Shown here: positions 51,399 to 59,674 of the stretch, in pieces
Position numbering within the stretch: the stretch's first letter is position 1
How the letters are laid out: every line of letters starts with the position of its first letter
Assembly: GCF_014656195.1 (NCBI RefSeq)
Contig: NZ_BNBY01000005.1
Coordinates: 80,971 to 144,970 of the forward strand
Direction of reading: 5' to 3'
Length of the DNA: 64,000 nt
Origin: Kitasatospora xanthocidica
GTDB lineage: Bacteria > Actinomycetota > Actinomycetes > Streptomycetales > Streptomycetaceae
Notes under the pieces: generated by a model
What the model was told of the DNA's origin: nothing
Database searches by the model: none
The model's input: only the letters and a program-made list of their open reading frames with translations
Program-made: the position numbers and the translations under genes

Positions 51399-52520
51399 TC
51401 AGAGCCAGCCGTTGCGGCGGAACCCCCGGTACATCCCGACGCAGATCAGCACGATCGCGCCGAGCACCGTCGGGTAGCCGTACTTGTGGTGCAGCTCCGG
51501 CATGTACTCGAAGTTCATGCCGTAGACGCCGGTGATCATGGTGGGCACCGCGAAGATCGCCGCCCAGGCGGTGATCTTGCGCATGTCCTCGTTCTGCGCC
51601 ACCGAGACCTGCGCCAGGTTGGCCTGCAGCAGCGAGTTCAGCAGCTCGTCGAAGCCGTGCACCTGCTCGGCGACCCGGGCCAGGTGGTCGGCGACGTCCC
51701 GGAAGTACTTCTGGATGTCCGGGTCCACCAGGCGCTGCAGCGGCTCGGACAGCTGCTGCATCGGGCGCAGCAGCGGTACCACGGCGCGCTTGAACTCCAG
51801 GACCTCGCGCTTGAGTTGGTAGACCCGGCCGACGTCGGAGCTGCGGCCGCCCTTGGCCGAGAAGACGCCGTACTCGATCTCGTCCACGTCGTTCTGCAGC
51901 CGCTCGGCGACCAGCAGGTAGTTGTCCACCACGTGGTCGGCGATCGCGTGCAGCACCGCTGCGGGGCCCTTGGCGAGCAGCCCGGTCTCGTCCGCGTCGG
52001 CCTCCAGGCGGTGGCGCAGCTCCTGGAGCGAGCCGTGGCCGCCGTGCCGGACGGTGATCACGAAGTCCCGCCCGGCGAACACCATCAGTTCGCCGGTCTC
52101 CACCACCTCGCTGGTGGGCGTGAGCTGGTCGTGCTCGACGTAGCGGATCGTCTTGAAGACGGCGAACAGCACGTCGTCGTAGCGCTCGACCTTGGGCCGC
52201 TGGTGCGCGTGCACCGCGTCCTCGACCGCGAGCGGGTGCAGCCCGAAGCGCTGGGCGATCCCCTCGAACTCCGCCTCGGTCGGCTCGTGCAGCCCGATCC
52301 AGCTGAACGAGCCGGTGCCCTCCGGGAGTTGCTGCTCGGCCTTGACCCGGCGGGCGGCCTCGCGCGGGCTGCAGGTCACGCCCTTGCGCTTGCCGTGCTG
52401 GTAGACCGCGCAGTCGACGACCGCCGAGCCGGCGCCCTCGGGCAGGACGTCGTACACCCCGGACGCGCCGCGGCGGCGGTTGGTGCGGACGGCGGCACGC
52501 AGGCTGTTGATCATCGACAT
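51399..52520 (-). CDS. corA: Magnesium/cobalt channel CorA
   Basis: 373 aa, a pentameric divalent-cation channel. The signature YGMNFEYMPE lies between the two C-terminal helices (WAAIFAVPTMITGVYGMN and LGAIVLICVGMYRGFRR), and the cytoplasmic funnel precedes them (LHPLAVEDAVHAHQRPKVERYDDVLF). The ATG at 52520 has GGGAGCC upstream. The 429-nt upstream region contains a well-formed 28-codon reading frame at 52680-52766, on the same strand, that could control expression. M. tuberculosis Rv1239c is the positional equivalent. Confidence 0.95.
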   Translation of the reverse strand: MSMINSLRAAVRTNRRRGASGVYDVLPEGAGSAVVDCAVYQHGKRKGVTCSPREAARRVKAEQQLPEGTGSFSWIGLHEPTEAEFEGIAQRFGLHPLAVEDAVHAHQRPKVERYDDVLFAVFKTIRYVEHDQLTPTSEVVETGELMVFAGRDFVITVRHGGHGSLQELRHRLEADADETGLLAKGPAAVLHAIADHVVDNYLLVAERLQNDVDEIEYGVFSAKGGRSSDVGRVYQLKREVLEFKRAVVPLLRPMQQLSEPLQRLVDPDIQKYFRDVADHLARVAEQVHGFDELLNSLLQANLAQVSVAQNEDMRKITAWAAIFAVPTMITGVYGMNFEYMPELHHKYGYPTVLGAIVLICVGMYRGFRRNGWL

Positions 52521-52679
52521 GGCAGGCTCCCAGGGGCAGGGAGCCGTCGCAGGGCGGCGCGGAAGGAGAAACGTTCGGCCGCGGTACGACGGCGAAGAAC
52601 ACCGGTGACAGGGGGATGGATGTGCTCTCCCGGCCGGTCCGTCCGCCGTGGGCCTGCGCCCGGGGCTACCGCGGCTGAA

Positions 52680-52766
52680 TCAGCCGATTGGGCCTGCGGG
52701 GCGCGGGGTACGGGGAAGTCGGGGCCGGGCAGAGCTGCCGGTACTGCATGGTCGGCCGGTATCCAC
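52680..52766 (-). CDS. Candidate Pro/Arg-rich leader peptide upstream of corA
   Basis: 28 codons (GTG start at 52766, stop ending at 52680) encoding MDTGRPCSTGSS followed by a C-terminal part with six prolines and four arginines in 16 residues. AAGGAGGTGG at 52781-52772 is the strongest SD in this region, with ideal spacing. It ends 159 nt before the corA start. Enteric mgtA and corA also have short leader frames, the former Pro-rich, that sense Mg2+ by ribosome behaviour, so a similar role is suggested. It is unproven and may be a chance frame. Confidence 0.5.
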   Translation of the reverse strand: MDTGRPCSTGSSARPRLPRTPRPAGPIG

Positions 52767-52936
52767 CGCAACCACCTCCTTCGCGCCGCCGCCCCGGAAC
52801 GGAAGAATTCCGGTGGCCAGTCGCTCACCCTAACATCTGACCGGCCATCGGCGCCGAGGGGTTCCCCAGGCTTTACTGGTCCTTGACGGGCCGACCCTCC
52901 GGGACGCCCGCACGCGGCCCCCGTGCCCCCGCGGGT

Positions 52937-52942
52937 TACGCT
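52937..52942 (+). promoter_or_regulatory. -10 box of the SUFU-domain gene, leaderless arrangement
   Basis: TACGCT ends 7 nt before the ATG, with no SD. The same hexamer and spacing are found before the gene starting at 50262. Confidence 0.55.
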
Positions 52943-52949
52943 CACCGGC

Positions 52950-53591
52950 ATGGCCCACGACTTCCCGCTCTTCGGCGATCCCCACGGCGGCAGCTCCCCG
53001 GAGCTCTCCCGGGAGGCGGTGCTGGCCGCCGTCGAGGCCCGGCTGATCGCCACCTTCGGCGAACCGAGCGGCCGCGCCGCGGTCACCTTCCTCGGCACCG
53101 ACCGGATCGAGGTGCTGCGCTTCGGCCCCGACGCCGAGGGCCTGGTGCGGTACGCCACGCTCGGGATGGCCGCCGCGCCGATGGCCGACCCGACCGCCGC
53201 GGTCGCCGACCAGCTGCGCGGCCCGCGCGTCGAACTGCTGCTGACCGTGCGCGGCGGGCGCGACGGCGTCCTGCGCAGCCTGGCCACCTTCGCCGCGACC
53301 CCGCAGGTCGAGGGCCTGGTGGTGGCCCCGGGCGGTTCGCTGGACCTCGGCGCCCCGCTCTGGGACGGCGCGCCCTTCACCTCGGTGCTGGCCGCCGAAC
53401 CGGGCGGTCTGGTCGAGGACCTGGAACTGGCCGAGCCGGCCGAGCCGGTCCGCTTCCTGCCGCTGCTGCCGATGACGCCCAACGAGGCGGGCTGGAAGCG
53501 GGTGCACGGCGCGGCCGCGCTCCAGGAGCGCTGGCTGAACCAGGGCACCGACCTGCGCGATCCGGAGCGCCGGGGCGTCCGGCTGGACTGA
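52950..53591 (+). CDS. Suppressor-of-fused (SUFU) domain protein
   Basis: 213 aa soluble protein. The bacterial SUFU-like fold is suggested by the pattern VRYATLGMAAAPM.., PRVELLLTVRGGRDGVLRSLATFAATPQVEGLVVAPGGSLDLGAPLWDGAPFTSVLAAEP and the C-terminal LPLLPMTPNEAGWKRVHGAAALQERW. Bacterial members often act as immunity or regulatory proteins, but in streptomycetes this one is a conserved housekeeping-type gene of unknown role. A short GGTCCCG/CGGGACC hairpin follows. Confidence 0.82.
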   Translation: MAHDFPLFGDPHGGSSPELSREAVLAAVEARLIATFGEPSGRAAVTFLGTDRIEVLRFGPDAEGLVRYATLGMAAAPMADPTAAVADQLRGPRVELLLTVRGGRDGVLRSLATFAATPQVEGLVVAPGGSLDLGAPLWDGAPFTSVLAAEPGGLVEDLELAEPAEPVRFLPLLPMTPNEAGWKRVHGAAALQERWLNQGTDLRDPERRGVRLD

Positions 53592-53642
53592 CGGGGGCCG
53601 GCGGCGTTCCTTGCTGACGACCGCTCAGGCAGGTCGTGGGCG

Positions 53643-53661
53643 GGTCCCGTTCAGCGGGACC
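53643..53661. terminator. Hairpin between convergent genes
   Basis: A 7-bp perfect stem (53643-53649 with 53655-53661) with a TTCAG loop. Confidence 0.6.
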
Positions 53662-53733
53662 GGCCAGGGCGTGCGGGGTGCGCCCACACGCCCCCGCTGC
53701 GCCCCGCGCACCGGAGCGCGGCGGTCCGTACGC

Positions 53734-54594
53734 TCAGCGCTCGATCGGCTTCGCGCCGGTGGCCTGCGCCAGCAGCGCCTCGTACACCGCCGGGTCGGTG
53801 GTGTGCTCGCCGAGCCGGACGGTCTTGCGGGTGCCGTGGTAGTCGCTGGAGCCGGTGACCAGCAGGCCCAGCTCGCCGGCCAGACCGCGCAGCCGCACCC
53901 TGGTCTCCTCGTCGTGGTCGGTGTGGTCGACCTCCAGCGCGGCCAGCCCGGCCGCCGCGAGCTCGGCGATCACCGCGTCCGGGACCGTCCGGCCGCGCTT
54001 CACCGCGCCGGGGTGCGCGAACACCGGCACCCCGCCGGCCGCCCGGACCAGCCGGATCGCCTCGATCGGGTCCGTCTCGTGCTTGCGGACGTCCGCCCGG
54101 CCGCCGTTGGCCAGCCACTGCGGGGTGAAGGCGTCCGAGACGGTGGCCACCACGCCCGCCTCGACCAGCGCGCTGGCGATGTGCGGCCGGCCGACCGAGC
54201 CGGCGCCCGCGATCCGTTGCACCTGGTCCCAGTCGATGTCCGCGCCGAGCTCCCGGCAGCGCTCGACGATCGCCCGCCCGCGCCGGAACCGGTCGGTGCG
54301 CACCAGCTCCCGCTCGGCCGCGAACTCCGGCTCCTCGGGGTCGAACAGGTACGCCAGCAGGTGCATGCTGACGCCGTCCACCACGCAGGACAGCTCGGCG
54401 CCCGGGACGACGGTCAGCCGGGTGCCCCCGGGCAGCGCGTGCACCGCCCCGGCGGCCTCGGCGTGGCCGGCCACGGTGTCGTGGTCGGTGAGCGCCACGA
54501 CGTCGAGGCCCGCGGCGACCGCCGCCGCGACCAGCTCGGCCGGGCTGTCGGTGCCGTCGGAGGCGTTGCTGTGGGCGTGCAGGTCGATGCGCAC
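53734..54594 (-). CDS. PHP-domain phosphoesterase (YciV/RNase AM-like)
   Basis: 286 aa. The metal-binding motifs of the PHP fold are all visible: DLHAHSNASDGT, LTDHDT, PGAELSC, HLLAYLFDP, GRPHIASALVEAG, FAHPG and a late GSSDYHG. Relatives remove phosphates from 3',5'-bisphosphonucleotides or trim RNA 5' ends. The GTG at 54594 (RIDLHAHS follows at once) has AGGAG upstream. It is 94 bp from the leftward zinc-ribbon gene upstream and may be cotranscribed with it. Confidence 0.9.
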   Translation of the reverse strand: MRIDLHAHSNASDGTDSPAELVAAAVAAGLDVVALTDHDTVAGHAEAAGAVHALPGGTRLTVVPGAELSCVVDGVSMHLLAYLFDPEEPEFAAERELVRTDRFRRGRAIVERCRELGADIDWDQVQRIAGAGSVGRPHIASALVEAGVVATVSDAFTPQWLANGGRADVRKHETDPIEAIRLVRAAGGVPVFAHPGAVKRGRTVPDAVIAELAAAGLAALEVDHTDHDEETRVRLRGLAGELGLLVTGSSDYHGTRKTVRLGEHTTDPAVYEALLAQATGAKPIER

Positions 54595-54688
54595 GGGGCG
54601 GCTCCTGGGGGCTCGTGGGTGCCGCCAGGATAGGCCGTCCGGGCGAGCCCGGCCGGGGTCGGCCGAGCCGCCGGGCAGCCGCAGGGGG

Positions 54689-55327
54689 TCAGCCGAGCAG
54701 CCGGGGGGAGAGCGCCCCGCAGGGCAGCAGGTCCAGTTCGGCACCGGCCTCCCGCAGATCGGTCAGCACCAGCTCGTCGTACATCACCAGCGCGGACTGC
54801 TCGGGCCAGGCGATCGCCCAGAGCCACAGTCCGCGGGCCTCGCCGACGAACACCGCGCGGTCGGCCGGGGCGTCCGGCACGTGGAACATCGGGGTGGGGC
54901 GCCCGGCGGCCATCAGCTTGGCGTCGGCGGGCTTGTAGAGGCCGACGGAGTCCCCCGGGTCCGGCCCGGGGAGCCCGGCGTAGCGGGCGCCGAGCCCGAC
55001 CCCCAGCTCCTCGGCCACCAGTACCAGCTCGCCGAAGCCGCCGAGCGGCGCCGGACCGGAGCAGGCGACGGCGGTGGCCCTGGCCCCTGAGACGTCGTCC
55101 CCGACGTGGGCGATCCCGGTGTACAGCCAGCCGACCGGGAGCGGCCAGGGCAGCCAGACGGGGACCTGCGAACGGACGACGGCGACGCCGAGGGCCTCGA
55201 CACTCGGGGGCAGCACGGGCTGCATCGGGTGCACCGCTCCGTGCCGGTCACACTGCCAGGTGTCGGAGAACAGACCGGGGGCGCGGACCCGACCGGCGCA
55301 CCTCGGGCAGCTTGGCTCGCCCCTCAT
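54689..55327 (-). CDS. Conserved protein with N-terminal zinc ribbon (DUF6758-like)
   Basis: 212 aa. The start MRGEPSCPRCAGRVRAPGLFSDTWQCDRHG has a CxxC pair plus a later Cys/His that could bind zinc. Then comes a Trp/Pro-rich domain (VWLPWPLPVGWLYTGIAHVGDD, ADRAVFVGEARGLWLWAIAWPEQSALVMYDELVL). It matches an actinobacterial family of unknown function. The ATG at 55327 is used; an upstream TTG at 55336 is closer to the GGAGGGAGGAG and would add three residues. Confidence 0.75.
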   Translation of the reverse strand: MRGEPSCPRCAGRVRAPGLFSDTWQCDRHGAVHPMQPVLPPSVEALGVAVVRSQVPVWLPWPLPVGWLYTGIAHVGDDVSGARATAVACSGPAPLGGFGELVLVAEELGVGLGARYAGLPGPDPGDSVGLYKPADAKLMAAGRPTPMFHVPDAPADRAVFVGEARGLWLWAIAWPEQSALVMYDELVLTDLREAGAELDLLPCGALSPRLLG

Positions 55328-55510
55328 AGCCGACAACGCTCCTCCCTCCGGACCGCCGCGTCAAGGACGATCACCCGTACGGAGGGCTCGGCGGAACCTG
55401 TCGGTGGCGGACGCCCGGCCGGTGCCGGGTGGGCGCGGCGCGGACGGTTCCCGTTGGGGGAATGTCCCGTGACGGGCGGCGGCAAACGTCCGGACGCCGA
55501 CCCCGGACGC

Positions 55511-55553
55511 ACTGACGCCCCGTCATCGGCGATCGCGGTGACGGGGCGTCAGT
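55511..55553 (-). terminator. Strong terminator of the 52-aa protein gene
   Basis: 18-bp arms with one G-U-type position (55511-55528 with 55536-55553) and a 7-nt loop. The gap 55328-55634 contains only this and the presumed promoter of the zinc-ribbon gene. Confidence 0.85.
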
Positions 55554-55634
55554 CGGGTATCGGAACGTCCGGATCGGACGCTCCCGGCTCGTCTGCGGCG
55601 GGTGGGGGCTCCCGGTCGGAGCCGCCGCGCGGGG

Positions 55635-55793
55635 TCAGACGGTCGGGCACGGCCGGATGAGCAGGCGTTCGCCGGTACGGGCGGCGGCCTGGACGTGCTC
55701 GCGGACGGTCGCGGCGTCGGCGATCAGACGGTCGGTGGCGGAGCCGTTGGCGTCGTCCAGTCGGACGATCTCGAAGCGCATGGTCTTCGTCAT
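55635..55793 (-). CDS. Small conserved protein of unknown function
   Basis: 52 aa, starting MTKTMRFEIVRLDDANGSATDRL and ending with a GERLLIRPCPTV beta strand, a compact alpha/beta layout. I recall similar short proteins in streptomycetes without a function. GGAAAGGAG lies before the ATG at 55793. The upstream open frame is not used. It has its own strong terminator and apparently a ~275-nt leader starting near 56067. Confidence 0.75.
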   Translation of the reverse strand: MTKTMRFEIVRLDDANGSATDRLIADAATVREHVQAAARTGERLLIRPCPTV

Positions 55794-56073
55794 GGGCGTC
55801 TCCTTTCCTGGCCCCGCGGGGCGGGGCGATAGCGGCTGAGTGGGTATCAGCCCTTTCGGGGTCTTGCGGGTCCGGCGGAACGGCCGGACCGGCCGGGTCG
55901 TACGTTCGGCGGCCTGCTGCGGCAAGGGCTCCCCCTGCTTGCCTGGTGCGTCCAGTGCCTCATGAACCACGGTGTCGCGGTGGTGCTACCGGACCGTTGC
56001 CCATCCGTGAAGTCCAGGTTTCGGGTGATGCGCGTCGGCGTCGAGGCCGACGATGATTCCCGGACAGAATCAA

Positions 56074-56102
56074 AGATTACCGTAACTAACGACTTTTGTC
56101 CT
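56074..56102 (-). promoter_or_regulatory. Promoter of the 52-aa protein gene
   Basis: On the minus strand AGGACA (56102-56097) and TAATCT (56079-56074) are 17 bp apart in the most AT-rich part of the 55794-56195 gap. No other leftward gene lies between, so the message would have a leader of about 275 nt. Two short open frames cross it; I do not consider them genes. Confidence 0.5.
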
Positions 56103-56195
56103 GTGTTGAAGGTGGTCGAAGTTCCAAGAGTGGTACAGACCACGCCCAGGTGGGGGGCTTGACGAGGGCCGGTCGGGCCCGGGGTCGGGTGCCGG

Positions 56196-57071
56196 TCAGG
56201 CCCAGAACGCGGCCAGAGCGTCGGCGGTCACGGCCGGCTGCTCGGCGTTGGGGGAGTGCCCCGCGTCCGCGACCACCACCCGGCGGGCACCCAGGCGCTC
56301 GGCCATCACGCTCTGCTCCGGGACCGGCCAGGCGTAGTCCCGCACCCCCGACAGCACCAGCACCGGCAGCCCGGCGGTGACCGCGGCCAGCTCGTCCACC
56401 CGGTCCGGCGCGGCCACCAGGTGGGCACCGGTGACGGACAGCGCCCGCGGCACATTGGCCAGCCAGCGGCGGTGCAGGAACTCGGCGACGGCCGGCTCCA
56501 GGCTCGGCCGCGGCTGCCCGCTGTCCGCCTCCAGCTGCCGCATGACCTGCCAGATCTCCTCCAGGCCCATCATCCCCAGCGCGTCCACCAGCAGCTTGGT
56601 GCGGGCTGCCTCGGCCGGGTCGATCGCGCCCGGCCCGGTCGACATCAGGGTCAGCGAGCGCCACGGCAGCGGGCCGTCCGCGGCGGCGGCGAGCACCGCC
56701 TCCCGCACCACCTGGCCGCCGAAGGAGTGCCCCAGCAGGTGCAGCGGCCCGCCGTCCGCCGCCAGTGCCGCGGTCAGCGCCCGTACGTCCGCGCCCAGCT
56801 CGCCGACCGCGTACGCGGCCGGGTCGTCCGGCCCGCCGGTCTCGTACTGCCCCCGCTGGTCCACGGCGGTCACCCGGTACCCGGCCGCGGCCAACGGCTC
56901 CAGCAGCCCGATGAAGTCCTCCTTGCTGCCCGTGAACCCCGGCACCAGCAGCGCCGACCCCCGCACGGCCCCCACCGGCTCCGCCCGCAGCGCCGCGAAC
57001 TCCCCGCGCCCGGTCACCACCCGCTCGGCCCGCGCACACCCGGGCAACCTCAGAAACGGCGGCGTGCTCAT
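56196..57071 (-). CDS. Alpha/beta hydrolase
   Basis: 291 aa cytosolic hydrolase. The oxyanion region is ALLVPGFTGSKEDF, the nucleophile elbow GHSFGG, the acid probably in VLSGVRDYAWP and the histidine in VADAGHSPNAEQP. The lid is helical. Substrate unknown. GGGAGAACAGG precedes the ATG at 57071. Confidence 0.87.
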   Translation of the reverse strand: MSTPPFLRLPGCARAERVVTGRGEFAALRAEPVGAVRGSALLVPGFTGSKEDFIGLLEPLAAAGYRVTAVDQRGQYETGGPDDPAAYAVGELGADVRALTAALAADGGPLHLLGHSFGGQVVREAVLAAAADGPLPWRSLTLMSTGPGAIDPAEAARTKLLVDALGMMGLEEIWQVMRQLEADSGQPRPSLEPAVAEFLHRRWLANVPRALSVTGAHLVAAPDRVDELAAVTAGLPVLVLSGVRDYAWPVPEQSVMAERLGARRVVVADAGHSPNAEQPAVTADALAAFWA

Positions 57072-57469
57072 GGCCTGTTCTCCCTGCTCTCCTACCTACG
57101 ACTCCCCGACGCCCCCGAGCTTAGGCCGTCCCGTGGCAGCCGCCCGGGCCCTGGCCCTGCGGGGGAACGGCAGGCGGGTCCAGGCGGTCGGCCGCCCGCC
57201 GTTGCCTGTCAGGGCCGCGCGGCACTGCCTCGCCGGCGGTGTGGCATGTGGCGTCTGCCGACGGTGCGGCGGGGTGGGGACCCGGCGGGGTGCGGTCGGT
57301 GCTCGGTTGTGCTCGGGGCGGGTGGCGCGCGGTCCGGCCCGGGGTGTGGTGCCTGCCGGTTGTGGCAGGTGGTCGGGGAGGGCCGGGTGTTCCCGGGGCG
57401 GGAACGCCCGAGGGGGCGGGCCGGGCCGGTGGCCTGGCTCGCCCCCTCGGGGGTGGTGGTGCGCCGGTG
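57072..57469. other. Intergenic region between the hydrolase and the helicase gene
   Basis: It contains the helicase terminator at 57407-57451 and G-rich, low-complexity sequence without a credible frame; the promoter of the leftward hydrolase must lie near 57080-57150. Confidence 0.45.
57407..57451 (-). terminator. Terminator of the DEAD-box helicase gene
   Basis: 12-bp perfect arms (57407-57418 with 57440-57451) with a 21-nt GC-rich loop, 19 nt past the stop. Confidence 0.8.
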
Positions 57470-59674
57470 TCAGCTCTCCGGGGTCGCCTCGACGGTCGCG
57501 GCGGCCTTGCGGGCGCGGGTGCGCTTGCGCGGGGCCGGGACCTCGGCGGCGGCGTCGGCGGCCGGGGCCTCCGGCGCCTCCGGGGCGGCCTCGGCGGCCT
57601 TGCGGGTGCGGGTCCGCTTGCGCGGGGCCGGCTTCTCCTCGGCGGCGGCCTCGGCCGGAGCCTCGGTGACCGCGGCCTCGGCGACGGCCTCCGCGGCCTC
57701 CGCCTTCGGCTTCCGGGCCCGCGTCCGGGTGGCGGGCTTCTCGGCGGCCGCCTCGGCGGGGGCCTCGACGACCTCGGCCTTCGGCTTGCGGGTCCGGGTG
57801 CGGGTGGCGGGCTTCTCCTCGACCGGGGCCTCGGCCGCAGCCGGGGCCTCGACCGGAGCCGCGACCGCGGCCTCGGTGACCGCGGCCTCGGTGACCGCGG
57901 CCTCGGCGACGGCCTCGACGGCCTCCGCCTTCGGCTTGCGCGTCCGGGTACGGGTCCGGGCGGCGGGCTTCTCCTCCGCGGGCGCCTCGGCGACGACGGC
58001 CGGAGCGGCCTCGACCACCGGGGCGGCCTCGACGATCGGGGCGGTCACGTCGGCCGTCGCGGTCTCGACGGCCGGGGCCGCCTCGCCCGCGGCGCCGCGC
58101 GAACGGCGGCGGCGGCGACGCGGCGCGGCCTCGCCCTCGGCGCCCTCGACGGCCGGGGCCGGAGCCGCCACGGCGGTCTCGGCCACGGTGCCGGCGGCCT
58201 CGCCCTCGGCGAGCGTCGAGCCCCGCCGGGTGCGGCGGCGCTCACGGGTGCGGCGCGGCTTCTCCTCGGTCTCGACCGGTGCGGCGGCGGCCGGACGGCC
58301 CGGGCCGCCCGGCTTGCCCTGCCCGGCGCGGCCGCGGTCGGAGCGGCCGGAACGGCTGCCGCGTCCGCCGGTCTCGCCGAGGTCCTCGACCTCTTCGGCG
58401 TTGAGTCCGGCACGGGTGCGCTCCGAGCGCGGCAGGACACCCTTGGTGCCCGGCGCGATCTTCAGCAGCTCGTACAGGTGCGGCGAGGTGGAGTAGGTCT
58501 CCTCCGGGTCGTTGAACGACAGCTCCAGCGCCTTGTTGATCAGCTGCCAGCGCGGGATGTCGTCCCAGTCGACCAGGGTGACGGCGGTGCCGGAGGCGCC
58601 GGCCCGGCCGGTGCGGCCGATCCGGTGGAGGTAGGTCTTCTCGTCCTCGGGGCACTGGTAGTTGATGACGTGCGTGACGCCCTCGACGTCGATGCCGCGG
58701 GCGGCCACGTCGGTGCAGACCAGCACGTCGACCTTGCCGTTGCGGAAGGCCCGCAGGGCCTGCTCGCGGGCGCCCTGGCCGAGGTCGCCGTGGACCGCGC
58801 CGGCCGCGAAGCCGCGCTGGGTCAGCTGGTCGGAGACGTCGGCGGCGGTGCGCTTGGTGCGGCAGAAGATCATCGCGAGTCCGCGGCCGTCGGCCTGCAG
58901 GATGCGCGAGACCATCTCGACCTTGTCCAGCGAGTGGGCGCGGAAGATGTGCTGCTCGGTGTTGGCGACGGTGGCGCCGGTGTCGTCCGGGGCGGTGGCC
59001 CGGATGTGGGTCGGCTGGCTCATGTACCGGCGGGCGAGGCTGATGACCTGGCCCGGCATGGTGGCCGAGAACAGCAGGGTCTGCCGCTTGGCCGGCAGCA
59101 TGGTGATGATCTTCTCGACGTCCGGCAGGAAGCCGAGGTCGAGCATCTCGTCGGCCTCGTCGAGGACCAGCGCGCGGACCTTGGACAGGTTCAGCTTCTT
59201 CTGCCCGGCGAGGTCGAGCAGTCGGCCCGGGGTGCCGACCACGATGTCGACGCCCTTCGTGAGCGCCTCGACCTGCGGCTCGTACGCCCGGCCGCCGTAG
59301 ACGGCGAGGACGCGCACGTTGCGCACCTTGCCGGCGGTCTGCAGGTCGTTGGTGACCTGGGTGCAGAGCTCGCGGGTCGGGACGACGATCAGCGCCTGCG
59401 GGAAGTCGGAGAGCTGCTCCTCGGTGGCGCGGCCGGCGTCCACGTCGGCGCGCACGATGGCCCGCTCGATCAGCGGGAGGCCGAAGCCGAGGGTCTTGCC
59501 GGTGCCGGTCTTGGCCTGGCCGATGACGTCGTGGCCGGTCAGCGCGACCGGGAGGGTCATCTCCTGGATGGGGAAGGGATGGACGATGCCGACGGACTCG
59601 AGCGCCTCGGCGGTCTCCGGGAGGATCCCGAGGTCCCGGAAGGTCGTCTTGATGGGTTCAGCGGTGGTGGACAG
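57470..59674 (-). CDS. DEAD-box RNA helicase with long repetitive C-terminal tail
   Basis: 734 aa if started at the CTG at 59674. Motifs: AKTGTGKT (54-61), PTRELCTQ, DEAD (172-175), SAT (203-205), and HRIGRTGR (350-357); the helicase core ends near residue 430. The remaining ~300 residues are a disordered tail of five basic modules (TRTRKPKAE or KRTRTRKAAE) alternating with Ala/Glu-rich spacers, likely an RNA-binding tail. No ATG/GTG/TTG lies near the conserved N-terminus, but CTG in CTGTCCACCACCGCTGAA is preceded by GGAAGAGG at 7-nt spacing and would give MSTTAEPIKTTF, close to relatives. M. tuberculosis Rv3211 (RhlE) has the same neighbours. Confidence 0.92.
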   Translation of the reverse strand: MSTTAEPIKTTFRDLGILPETAEALESVGIVHPFPIQEMTLPVALTGHDVIGQAKTGTGKTLGFGLPLIERAIVRADVDAGRATEEQLSDFPQALIVVPTRELCTQVTNDLQTAGKVRNVRVLAVYGGRAYEPQVEALTKGVDIVVGTPGRLLDLAGQKKLNLSKVRALVLDEADEMLDLGFLPDVEKIITMLPAKRQTLLFSATMPGQVISLARRYMSQPTHIRATAPDDTGATVANTEQHIFRAHSLDKVEMVSRILQADGRGLAMIFCRTKRTAADVSDQLTQRGFAAGAVHGDLGQGAREQALRAFRNGKVDVLVCTDVAARGIDVEGVTHVINYQCPEDEKTYLHRIGRTGRAGASGTAVTLVDWDDIPRWQLINKALELSFNDPEETYSTSPHLYELLKIAPGTKGVLPRSERTRAGLNAEEVEDLGETGGRGSRSGRSDRGRAGQGKPGGPGRPAAAAPVETEEKPRRTRERRRTRRGSTLAEGEAAGTVAETAVAAPAPAVEGAEGEAAPRRRRRRSRGAAGEAAPAVETATADVTAPIVEAAPVVEAAPAVVAEAPAEEKPAARTRTRTRKPKAEAVEAVAEAAVTEAAVTEAAVAAPVEAPAAAEAPVEEKPATRTRTRKPKAEVVEAPAEAAAEKPATRTRARKPKAEAAEAVAEAAVTEAPAEAAAEEKPAPRKRTRTRKAAEAAPEAPEAPAADAAAEVPAPRKRTRARKAAATVEATPES

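Larger units (their letters stand above)
52521..52949. other. Divergent region between corA and the SUFU-domain gene
   Basis: Besides the leader frame at 52680-52766 and its SD, the region holds TACGCT at 52937-52942, 7 nt before the ATG at 52950. I looked for an M-box Mg2+ riboswitch on the corA strand and did not recognise one. Confidence 0.5.

Noticed and set aside
52521-52760. M-box (Mg2+) riboswitch before corA
   Set aside because: I could not find the conserved three-helix core; only the short leader frame and its SD stand out.
55847-56143. A 98-codon leftward frame in the 55794-56195 gap
   Set aside because: No SD, Thr/Ser/Arg-rich sequence without a recognisable fold; it overlaps the presumed promoter of the 52-aa gene.
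55962-56162. A 66-codon rightward frame in the same gap
   Set aside because: No SD, no continuation and no neighbour on that strand; the sequence is the reverse of a promoter and leader region.
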